From: Nitrospirota bacterium
Lineage (GTDB): Bacteria; Nitrospirota; CAKKRA01; 9FT-COMBO-42-15
NCBI GenBank assembly: GCA_016214425.1
Contig: JACRON010000156.1
Span: 1-5,776, forward strand
Reading direction: 5' to 3'
DNA length: 5,776 nt
Shown here piece after piece: positions 1-5,728 of this stretch. Each line of letters opens with the position of its first letter. Position 1 is the first letter of the stretch. The translations under genes and the position numbers were made by a program. The notes under the pieces were generated by a model. It was not told where the DNA came from. It saw only the letters and a program-made list of their open reading frames with translations, and searched no databases.

Positions 1-87
1 CTTCTTTTTTGGAAACACATCCTGTGCATAGACATTAGAAGCAATTATAAAAGATAATAATAGAAGAAACAAAAATAGTCTTTTCAT
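1..87 (-). CDS. Exported protein, N-terminal fragment (runs off left edge)
   Basis: The first 29 codons of a gene that continues beyond the left edge. It opens with a textbook Sec signal peptide: MKR, then a run of Leu/Phe/Ile (about residues 4-15), then a small-residue region ending in VYA before QD, where signal peptidase I would be expected to cut. After the cleavage site only eight residues are visible (QDVFPKKK), too few to identify the family. The ATG at 87 is supported by an excellent Shine-Dalgarno sequence, AGGAGG at 98-93, five bases upstream. The protein should be periplasmic or otherwise exported. It is on the same strand as the upstream genes but separated from them by about 180 bp filled with repeats, so it may have its own promoter. 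Confidence 0.75.
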   Translation of the reverse strand, partial: MKRLFLFLLLLSFIIASNVYAQDVFPKKK

Positions 88-104
88 TTCAGCCTCCTAA
101 TAAT

Positions 105-129
105 GTAGGGGCGAACCTTGTGTTCGCCC
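105..129. repeat. GTAG-headed palindromic element
   Basis: GTAG is followed by a perfect 8-bp inverted repeat, GGGCGAAC (109-116) and GTTCGCCC (122-129), with a five-base loop. The GTAG head and adjacent G-rich stem match the other palindromes at 1432-1460 and 5658-5706, so the three appear to be one family. GTAG followed by a hairpin is the known layout of REP elements mobilised by RAYT (TnpA-REP) transposases; assignment here is inference. It lies just upstream of the exported-protein gene start, beyond its ribosome binding site. Confidence 0.6.
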
Positions 130-154
130 TCAATAAGGGCAAATTTAAAACAGA

Positions 155-242
155 TGTCATTGCGAGCGAAGCGAAGCAATCTAACACCAATCACGCATTG
201 CAAGAGCGAGATTGCTTCGGGACTCTGTCCCTCGCAATAACA
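155..242. repeat. Dispersed repeat with nested inverted arms (TCATTGCGAGCGAAGCGAAG type)
   Basis: The outer arms are TGTCATTGCGAG (155-166) and CTCGCAATAACA (231-242), complementary at 11 of 12 positions. The inner arms are CGAAGCAATCT (172-182) and AGATTGCTTCG (209-219), perfectly complementary. Between them is a 26-base centre. I recognise the core word, which occurs as a dispersed intergenic repeat in many unrelated bacterial genomes and which translates as VIASEAKQS in spurious ORFs. It sits 23 bases after the stop of the broken oxidoreductase gene, so as RNA it could fold into a long stem and affect termination or mRNA stability, but there is no T-run to make it a canonical terminator. 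Confidence 0.8.
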
Positions 243-265
243 GCAAAAATATCGCTAAATCTGTA

Positions 266-1407
266 TTACCTTACCCCGATTACATGCTCTTTGATTGGCC
301 TCTGCATAACCCAGTTCATTGACCTCCACGGGGTAGCGGACTCCCTGTATGCCTCAAAGTCCAATAAATTCCCATCAAGGAGCGTCTTCTTTTCAGCATC
401 AGTTAACTTTACCTGTTTTGTAATAAGCGATGTATATATGCCGCCGTAGTTCGTATCCTTAATCATAATCACGCCAACCAATACATTGTCCCTGAACACA
501 AGTTTCTTGTAGGCATCCTTTCCCTTTTTCTTCATCACCTCAAGGCTGTCGCCCTCTTTTGTAAGTGTAATACCCATTGTCATAATTGCTGTTCCAAATA
601 ACGGGAAGGAGTTTAATCCCATACCGCCTGCATATACTCGCTCCCTTCCTGCCATATTAGAGCCAGCAACCCTCCCCTGCTCAAAGGCAAGAGGCAGGAT
701 AGCAAGAATGCGGTTGTCCTTATTTATAAAATCGTATGCCTCAACAACATCACCGCCTGCATAAATGTCCTTAACAGAGGTCTCCATGCGGCTGTCAACA
801 GTAATCCCCCTGTTCACCTTTATATCTGTATCTTTAACAATCTCAATATTCGGCCGCACGCCGATTGCCATTACAACAAGTTCGCAAGGCATCTCTTCCC
901 CATTGTCAAGGATAACACCTCTCACCTCATTTTTATCATTGCCGAGTATCTCCTTAACAGTCCTTCCAGTCTTAATCTTTACACCCTTTTTATTTAATTC
1001 ATCATGTATAAGCTCACCGGCTTCTTCATCCAATGCAAGGCCAAGAACCCTCTGAGAGAGCTCAATAATTGTTATATCCATTTTCATTGCGCCAAAGCCT
1101 TTAACAGCAGATAAGCCGATGAGTCCGCCGCCGATAACTACTACCCTCTTTGCATTTTTGCCACAATTGTCTTTACCTTTGTGTTTAATCTAAGATTCAC
1201 ATTCATCGTATCATAGAATGCCTTATCACGGTAATACATGTGCTTTGTCTCCCAGTCTCCGCCCATCCAGTATGATATGAGCGGCCGGCCATAAGCCAGA
1301 TAAGGCTCATCTGAGATGATTATTATCTCGCCTTCTTTATCAAAATTACGGATTGCCTCAACTGTGCTTATGCCTGCGTAGGAGTTGCCGATTATCACAT
1401 ATCTCAT
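266..1407 (-). pseudogene. NAD(P)/FAD-dependent pyridine nucleotide-disulfide-type oxidoreductase, broken by internal deletion and frameshift
   Basis: Two fragments of one gene. The N-terminal piece (1407-1141, 88 aa) has the FAD-binding start MRYVIIGNSYAGISTVEAI and the family segment DEPYLAYGRPLISYW, then runs into a stop shortly after LNTKVKTIV. The rest is in another frame: reading upstream of the Met at 1087, bases near 1160-1088 encode KNAKRVVVIGGGLIGLSAV, the NAD(P)-binding Rossmann motif, and continue to the stop at 266. The C-terminal half keeps the second FAD motif DIYAGGDVVEA. Compared with typical relatives of about 420 residues, roughly 60 residues are missing at the junction, including the usual LLIATG segment, so this is a deletion as well as a frame change. 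The start is supported by AAGGG at 1420-1416, eight bases before the ATG. Neighbouring the four-cluster Fe-S gene, the intact protein probably passed electrons between NAD(P)H and that protein (inference). An assembly error is the alternative. Confidence 0.85.
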
Positions 1408-1431
1408 AGATTATACCCTTCTTATATCATA

Positions 1432-1460
1432 GTAGGGGCAGGTTTGAAACCTGCCCCTAC
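1432..1460. repeat. Perfect 14-bp palindrome with GTAG/CTAC ends
   Basis: GTAGGGGCAGGTTT (1432-1445) and AAACCTGCCCCTAC (1447-1460) are perfectly complementary around a single central base. It begins one base after the stop codon of the Fe-S gene and lies 24 bases ahead of the oxidoreductase start. RNA from either strand would form a very stable hairpin. No T-run follows on the minus strand, so a canonical intrinsic terminator is not supported; mRNA stabilisation or polarity between the two genes is possible. It shares the GTAG head and G-rich stem with the elements at 105-129 and 5658-5706. Confidence 0.85.
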
Positions 1461-1461
1461 A

Positions 1462-2166
1462 TCAATCCAAGAGGTGCTGCTGATACCCAAGCCTCTCTGC
1501 ATATTCTTTTCTCTTGTTATAATCATAAGAGTGCGCGCCTGTCTGGATAATTGCACCCGGCTTGCAAACAGCAACGCATGGTGCAGTTTTATATGATGTA
1601 CAGCCATCGCACTTTCTTGCAAGATGCTCCTCAACTGACCTTGTAATAGCGCCAAACGGACATGCCATAACACACATCCAGCAGCCGACGCACCTGTCAT
1701 AATCTGTTTCAACCCATCCTGTTTCAGCAAGCCTGCGCCTTGTCCCTGTCAGGCAGGCGGTCATGCATGGAGACTCCTCACAGTTGTGGCACAAAAGCGG
1801 TATATTAAATCCATTTGCCTTCTTTATTGTAATCCTTGGAATAGCATCAATTTCTGTATGCTGATAGGCAATTGCCTTTCTGCACGCCTCAATGCACTGC
1901 GGGCCTCCCCTGTCTGTACAGGCATCACATTTGCCGGGGACAACCATAATATCCCTTCTGAATTCATAAACCATGCTGCTGACCATATCTGCCCTTGTCT
2001 CGGGAACAGCAGGCCCTGCTTTTGTTGATCTCTTTTTTATTACCCGTACAGTCTTTCTTGATGGTCTTGCCTTTGCTGCCTTCTTTGCAAATTTGACCTT
2101 TTTAGGAGGTTTTAACTTCTTTGCAGGCCTTACAACTTTTTTAGTTTTCTTAATCTCCTTTTTCAC
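1462..2166 (-). CDS. Ferredoxin-like protein with four [4Fe-4S] motifs and a lysine-rich N terminus
   Basis: A 234-aa polyferredoxin of the DmsB/NrfC/HycB type. Four Cys clusters are complete: C80, C83, C91, C95; C126, C129, C134, C138; C159, C162, C165, C169 (CVGCWMCVMACP, the classical ferredoxin motif); and C186, C189, C197, C201. It has no signal peptide or membrane segment and should be a cytoplasmic electron carrier or the electron-transfer subunit of a molybdenum or tungsten oxidoreductase, consistent with a TorD-type gene upstream and a flavoprotein gene downstream. No catalytic subunit is in the window. Residues 1-50 are unusual: dominated by Lys, Ala, Pro and Arg, like a histone H1 tail. 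The frame opens with GTG at 2166, preceded only by a weak AAGGG ten bases upstream. Two other starts are possible: M61, which would remove the basic tail, or a strong ATG at 2252 that is currently out of frame by one base. Confidence 0.88.
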   Translation of the reverse strand: MKKEIKKTKKVVRPAKKLKPPKKVKFAKKAAKARPSRKTVRVIKKRSTKAGPAVPETRADMVSSMVYEFRRDIMVVPGKCDACTDRGGPQCIEACRKAIAYQHTEIDAIPRITIKKANGFNIPLLCHNCEESPCMTACLTGTRRRLAETGWVETDYDRCVGCWMCVMACPFGAITRSVEEHLARKCDGCTSYKTAPCVAVCKPGAIIQTGAHSYDYNKRKEYAERLGYQQHLLD

Positions 2167-2172
2167 TTTCTT

Positions 2173-2200
2173 TTGACCCTTGACTCTTGACCCTTGACCC
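2173..2200. repeat. Heptanucleotide tandem repeat, four copies of TTGACCC
   Basis: Four consecutive units in plus orientation: TTGACCC (2173-2179), TTGACTC (2180-2186), TTGACCC (2187-2193), TTGACCC (2194-2200); only one base departs from the consensus. On the coding strand the unit reads GGGTCAA. Each gain or loss of a unit shifts any overlapping reading frame by one base. It sits between the strong ATG at 2252 and the GTG at 2166 of the Fe-S gene. The same word occurs once, in inverse orientation, at 5750-5756. Confidence 0.9.
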
Positions 2201-2220
2201 TTTTTCTTTTTTTGCTCTGC

Positions 2221-2240
2221 GCCTTTTGCCTTTTGCCTTT
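2221..2240. repeat. Heptanucleotide tandem repeat, 2.9 copies of GCCTTTT
   Basis: GCCTTTT (2221-2227), GCCTTTT (2228-2234), GCCTTT (2235-2240). This is a second, unrelated heptamer tract only 20 bases from the TTGACCC tract, in the same short interval before the Fe-S gene. Short heptameric repeats of this kind are known from cyanobacterial and other genomes as intergenic elements; the link to those is inference. A change of one unit here would have the same frame effect as one in the neighbouring tract. Confidence 0.8.
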
Positions 2241-2249
2241 CTTTATTGG

Positions 2250-2264
2250 CATCAGAGCACCTCC
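2250..2264 (-). promoter_or_regulatory. Strong ribosome binding site and ATG at the torD-like stop
   Basis: GGAGGT at 2264-2259 lies six bases before the ATG at 2252-2250, which is near-ideal spacing, and the ATG overlaps the TGA of the torD-like gene by one base. By comparison the annotated GTG start of the Fe-S gene at 2166 has only a weak AAGGG. This is the best initiation signal in the region, and it is the main reason to suspect that the Fe-S protein normally starts here. Confidence 0.7.
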
Positions 2265-3100
2265 ATGAGCTTTAATCTGTTGTACTCCATATTAAAAATA
2301 CCCCTTCCTAACAATGCCATACCTTTATAAAAATCTGATTTTGACACCATGAGCAAATCCTCACAGAATTTTGCGCCCCACTGCAAAAGATGGTCCCTTA
2401 AAAACTCACCGCATAGAGCCTCATACCTCTTAGCTTCTTCAATATTGCCCTCTTCAAGGAATTTGGCTGTCCTTTCGCTTAATACAGAAACAAACTCACA
2501 TTCGTGGCTTATGTGGTCAGGCATCTCTGTGCCTTCAACCCCAAGGCCTGCCTTCCTGTAGCATTCATTAACTTCAGATGACCTTATGCCCATAACCTGC
2601 CTCTCTCCGCGATAAACCGATTCATAAGGAGATACAAATGGGAGGTTTGTATCATATATATTTCTGCAATATTCTTTTTTTAATCCATCAAATGTTGAAG
2701 CAAATTTTCTATCCTTCATGCTGCAAATAGAGCCTCTTCCGTCATCCATCCTTTTATTGCTTTTAAAATCATTAAAGAAATCTGCAAGCTGATTGCAGAA
2801 AGAACCGTCTAAAATAGCCTTTGTAAGCTCCTCAGTCGGTTCATTATACCCATCTGACAGAAATCTGTAAAGGTCTGCCCTTGCCTTATAGTTCTTAATC
2901 TTCTCCTCAGCATTCTTTGGAAACAGAACATCCTCATCTTCAACAGGCGCAGGCTCCCTTTTTCTTGACACCATTGCCCTAACCCAGAACAGGTTATTAT
3001 GCTTTGCTCCTTCTGTTTTCCAAAACTTTGCATCCTTGTCATCCACAAAGAGCCTGTCTATCTCTGTTATTTCTATTTTCTTTTTTTCTGCGTCTTTCAT
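2252..3100 (-). CDS. TorD/DmsD-family molecular chaperone with N-terminal extension
   Basis: A 282-aa member of the TorD family of cytoplasmic chaperones, which hold molybdoenzyme subunits during cofactor insertion and before export. Family signatures are clear: LKKEYCRNIY followed by LPFVSPYESVY (about 140-163), the conserved PDHISHECEF (194-203), and FLRDHLLQW (233-241). TorD proteins are usually about 200 residues; here the chaperone domain begins near residue 65, and the first 60 or so residues form an extra charged segment containing NNLFWVRAMVS that I cannot assign. The ATG at 3100 has GAGGTG about 12 bases upstream, slightly far but usable. The gene starts 27 bases after the VWA gene ends, and its stop overlaps an ATG leading into the Fe-S gene, so co-transcription is likely. 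The client enzyme is not in the window. Confidence 0.88.
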   Translation of the reverse strand: MKDAEKKKIEITEIDRLFVDDKDAKFWKTEGAKHNNLFWVRAMVSRKREPAPVEDEDVLFPKNAEEKIKNYKARADLYRFLSDGYNEPTEELTKAILDGSFCNQLADFFNDFKSNKRMDDGRGSICSMKDRKFASTFDGLKKEYCRNIYDTNLPFVSPYESVYRGERQVMGIRSSEVNECYRKAGLGVEGTEMPDHISHECEFVSVLSERTAKFLEEGNIEEAKRYEALCGEFLRDHLLQWGAKFCEDLLMVSKSDFYKGMALLGRGIFNMEYNRLKLMEVL

Positions 3101-3127
3101 GGTTTTTTATTTCACCTCTTCATACTT

Positions 3128-5314
3128 CTACGCTGTCAGTTTTTTATAAATCTGCGGCAGCCTTGAAGGCAGTTTCTCAATTTCATCTATGATTGTATAG
3201 TTCGCCTCGCCATACATACGCGGAAGATAATTTTCACCCTCTTTATCAATTGTAATGCAAAAAGGGGTGATGCCTTTTGCCTTTGCCTCTGTCAATGCCA
3301 TCCTTGTATCTTCAATGCCATACTCGCCCTTATATTCATCATAATCCTCTGGCTTTCCATCACTGAGAGTAATCATAAGTTTTTTTCTTGCCTCAATCTT
3401 TTCCAAAATCTGGGTAAGGTGCCTTATAGGCGCTCCCATCCTTGTATAGTCGCCTGAATTAAGGCCTGCAATCCGCTTCTTAACTGCGTCGTTGTATTTT
3501 TCATCAAAATCCTTTACAACATAAAAGCTGCAATTCGCCCTTGTCCTGCTTGAAAAAGCATAGATTGCATACTTATCCTTGATGCCATTTAGCGCCTCTG
3601 AAAAAAGAACCATTGCCGCCTTCTCTGTATCAATGACCCATCCATTTGTTGAGCCGCTGATATCAACAAGCAATGCTGTGGCAATATCCCGCCTGTCTTT
3701 TTGTGTGTTTATGTAAAGGTCGTCTGACGGCGCTGAGCCTGCCTTTATATCAACTACCATCTCTATTACTGCATCAATATCAATCTCATCTCCGAACCTC
3801 TGTTTGCGCAGCCTCTTTGTCTCATCCCTCATTGCCTCAAACTGTTTTCTGATGGAAGATATCAGATGTGCGTGCTTCGTCTGAATATCCTCAACAATCT
3901 TTTTATTCCCCTCCTGAACTATACTCTCTCTTACTGCGCACCATTCTTTTCTATATCTCCATCTCTTAACATCCCATTCATCATATATAAATACATTTGG
4001 CCCCTTTTCAATTACAGCATCTATATTCGCATCAGTCGCAGGGCCCTGAAATCTTGCCTTAAATCTCTGGCCTGCCTTTTCAAAGGCGCGCATCTCTTCT
4101 GTGAACTCTTTTTCACCCTGTATATCCCATCCGATGTTTTTGAGTTTAAGTTTGTCATCCTGTTCATTTAAAAAATTTGATTTTGCCTTTTTTTCATTCT
4201 CCTCTTTAACCTCTTTTATCACTTCCTTCACTGTCTTATTAATAAATTCCTGCGCCTCTGTAATCTTTTCTATCTTGATAGTTCCATAATAAAAGAACGG
4301 ATTTAACTTTATATATGAACCAGAGATATTATTATCAATTATCTCATAAATCTTAATTGTGGCGCTTGCAGAATCTGTTGAAGAAGAGTTCATTGCACAT
4401 ACAGCCTCTTTTGCAATCGGCAGTATCTCGTCTAATACAGAAATATTAACTATCAAATTTAGGTTGTTATTATAATCCATCAGGCATCTAAAGAGCCCCT
4501 CTATTGCCCTCCTCTTTGGGGGAAGGCTGTTAATATCCTCCTGCTCCTTCAGGGCATTCCTCTTAAACAACTCCATATCCCTTGCAAGTCCCTTAAATTC
4601 CCTTGAGAGGATCCTCTCCACACGTAGGTTTTCCAGCATCATAAAAATATCAAGCGCAAGCTCCCTGTCAGGAAAAAGGTTAAAGAAGTTTTCAAAGTCA
4701 GAGAGGCCTTTTTTAATATCAGAATCATATCTCTTTTTCAGCCTTTGTAAATCCTTCTTAATTTCGTCAAGGCTGAACCTGAATGTGCCGTATTTTACCT
4801 GGCCGTACTTATGCGCAATAATTGCCTTATAAGCCTTGAGATTTAGATTGTCATCATCTGATATATTAATGCTTGAAGGCAAGAATATGTTAAGCGTATC
4901 TGTATAGGTCTCCTCGCCCTCGCATACCACGAGCCCGTTTCCAAGGGCATGCTCATAAAGTTTAAGGATTCCTTCAACCTTTTTAAATTCAAGGCCGCTA
5001 TTGAATAATATCCTGCTTCCTGCATCCTTCGTGCCTTTATCATAATGTTCTATTCTTTTATTAACCCAGAAAGGAAGCTGGCTTATTTCTATCTCTTTTA
5101 AAAGTTCAGGCGCTGTCAGAAAAAAGTGAAAGGCAAGCCCGGTATCTGTCTTGGCAAGTAAATTGCCATGCTTCAAGACTTCTCCTCTCTCCTTTTGCTC
5201 AAGCTTAGAAAGGGATTCTACAGCGCTGTAGAGGCTGTAATCTTCTCCGTTTATAGAAAAATTGGTTTGCCCTAAGGCATGAAGAAGCGATTCTCTTATT
5301 TCTTCTTTTATCAT
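3128..5314 (-). CDS. NorD-like VWA-domain protein (metalloenzyme activation)
   Basis: A 728-aa protein whose C-terminal 180 residues are a VWA domain with a full MIDAS: DISGST (D551, S553, S555), T624 in YTRMGAPIRH, and D652 in TLSDGKPEDYDEY. Family markers of NorD/CbbO proteins are present upstream: HKYGQVKYGTFRF (168-180), PDRELALDIFMMLENLRVERIL (215-236, quoted by position), YDEWDVKRWRYRKEWC (444-459), and GDEIDIDAVIEMVVDIKAG (508-526). NorD and CbbO proteins work with a MoxR-type AAA+ ATPase (NorQ, CbbQ) to activate nitric oxide reductase or Rubisco. No such ATPase, nitric oxide reductase or Rubisco gene is in this window, so the target is unknown; the downstream torD-like and Fe-S genes suggest a redox enzyme (inference). 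No signal peptide or membrane segment is seen, so it is cytoplasmic. Residues 355-392 are highly charged and probably helical. The ATG at 5314 has only a weak upstream AGAAAAG. Confidence 0.9.
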   Translation of the reverse strand: MIKEEIRESLLHALGQTNFSINGEDYSLYSAVESLSKLEQKERGEVLKHGNLLAKTDTGLAFHFFLTAPELLKEIEISQLPFWVNKRIEHYDKGTKDAGSRILFNSGLEFKKVEGILKLYEHALGNGLVVCEGEETYTDTLNIFLPSSINISDDDNLNLKAYKAIIAHKYGQVKYGTFRFSLDEIKKDLQRLKKRYDSDIKKGLSDFENFFNLFPDRELALDIFMMLENLRVERILSREFKGLARDMELFKRNALKEQEDINSLPPKRRAIEGLFRCLMDYNNNLNLIVNISVLDEILPIAKEAVCAMNSSSTDSASATIKIYEIIDNNISGSYIKLNPFFYYGTIKIEKITEAQEFINKTVKEVIKEVKEENEKKAKSNFLNEQDDKLKLKNIGWDIQGEKEFTEEMRAFEKAGQRFKARFQGPATDANIDAVIEKGPNVFIYDEWDVKRWRYRKEWCAVRESIVQEGNKKIVEDIQTKHAHLISSIRKQFEAMRDETKRLRKQRFGDEIDIDAVIEMVVDIKAGSAPSDDLYINTQKDRRDIATALLVDISGSTNGWVIDTEKAAMVLFSEALNGIKDKYAIYAFSSRTRANCSFYVVKDFDEKYNDAVKKRIAGLNSGDYTRMGAPIRHLTQILEKIEARKKLMITLSDGKPEDYDEYKGEYGIEDTRMALTEAKAKGITPFCITIDKEGENYLPRMYGEANYTIIDEIEKLPSRLPQIYKKLTA

Positions 5315-5385
5315 AATGCTTTTCTAATAACTTTATTTATTGTGCTTATCAACAAATCAAAAAACAAGGTATCTTTATTGCGGTA

Positions 5386-5622
5386 TCAATAAAATGGCGT
5401 TGGCGGATGCCATTTAATCCCTGCCTTTGTAAGCAGTTGTTTTGCCTTTTCTCCATCCTCTGGATTTACATGTATTGTTGCATGATAGGGCTCAACAGAT
5501 GCGACTGCCTTGTACACCATTGCAATCTTTTCCTTTGCAAGAATGTCGTATGCCTTGTTATAATCGCCATTCATATAATCAACTCTTATGGGTGTTGTTA
5601 CTATTGTGCCAACCTTTGCCAT
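5386..5622 (-). CDS. Small protein of unknown function, possible ACT-like fold
   Basis: A 78-aa protein, MAKVGTIVTTPIRVDYMN at the start and WHPPTPFY at the end. I do not recognise the family. The pattern is compatible with an alternating beta-alpha-beta fold: a strand around residues 4-10, a helix over NKAYDILAKEKIAMVYKAVA, a strand ATIHVNPED, and a helix GEKAKQLLTKAGI. The last two resemble the end of ACT-type ligand-binding domains, but this is only a visual resemblance. The start at 5622 is chosen because GGGAGG lies eight bases upstream; a longer frame from 5688 would translate the palindromic repeat and is unlikely. The gene is first in the minus-strand series, 71 bases ahead of the VWA gene, so it may belong to the same operon. 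No signal peptide and no cysteines are present. Confidence 0.8.
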   Translation of the reverse strand: MAKVGTIVTTPIRVDYMNGDYNKAYDILAKEKIAMVYKAVASVEPYHATIHVNPEDGEKAKQLLTKAGIKWHPPTPFY

Positions 5623-5657
5623 GATATTGCCCTCCCTTCCATGAAGCTTAGACTTTT

Positions 5658-5706
5658 GTAGGCACGGTTTTAACCGTGCCCTTTGCACGAATAAATTCGT
5701 GCCTAC
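5658..5706. repeat. Composite GTAG...CTAC palindromic element (REPIN-like)
   Basis: Two hairpins stand side by side: GGCACGGTT (5661-5669) with AACCGTGCC (5672-5680), and GCACGAAT (5685-5692) with ATTCGTGC (5695-5702). The whole unit is also bounded by a 9-bp inverted repeat, GTAGGCACG (5658-5666) and CGTGCCTAC (5698-5706). Two opposed GTAG-headed hairpins are the layout of REP doublets (REPINs) moved by RAYT transposases; no such transposase is in the window. It lies in the leader of the 78-aa gene, about 35 bases before its start codon, where it could influence mRNA folding. Confidence 0.75.
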
Positions 5707-5728
5707 AACCTTACCCTACTCACCTATA

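Larger units (their letters stand above)
2163..2252 (-). other. Short out-of-frame reading frame: probable original or conditional start of the Fe-S gene
   Basis: The ATG at 2252 shares its A with the TGA stop of the torD-like gene, the usual geometry of translational coupling. It opens a 29-codon basic frame (MPIKKGKRQKAQSKKRKR and on) that stops at 2165-2163, overlapping the GTG at 2166. The distance from this ATG to the GTG is 86 bases, so the Fe-S frame is missed by one base. The Fe-S frame itself has no stop throughout this interval. The short peptide has the same lysine-rich character as the Fe-S N terminus, as expected if the two were once, or sometimes are, one coding sequence. Whether the 29-aa peptide has any role alone is unknown. 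Confidence 0.5.

Noticed and set aside
120..449. Plus-strand 109-aa reading frame
   Set aside because: It begins inside a palindromic repeat, translates the dispersed repeat as VIASEAKQS, and then runs antisense through the oxidoreductase gene.
1141..1165. Programmed frameshift joining the two oxidoreductase fragments
   Set aside because: A frame change alone would not restore the roughly 60 missing residues between the fragments.
1410..1415. Minus-strand TATAAT just before the oxidoreductase start
   Set aside because: It lies between the Shine-Dalgarno and the ATG, too close to the start codon to serve a normal leader, and no good -35 box is placed 16-18 bases upstream.
1432..1460. Palindrome as an intrinsic terminator
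   Set aside because: The stem is strong, but neither flank carries the T-run that a rho-independent terminator needs.
2173..2240. CRISPR array
   Set aside because: The repeats are seven bases long, directly abutting, and have no spacers.
3866..4289. Plus-strand reading frames opposite the VWA gene
   Set aside because: They are antisense shadows of a well-supported NorD-like coding sequence and have low-complexity Ser/Phe-rich translations.
5623..5688. Longer N terminus for the 78-aa protein starting with GTG at 5688
   Set aside because: The extra residues are encoded by the palindromic repeat, while the ATG at 5622 has a strong ribosome binding site.
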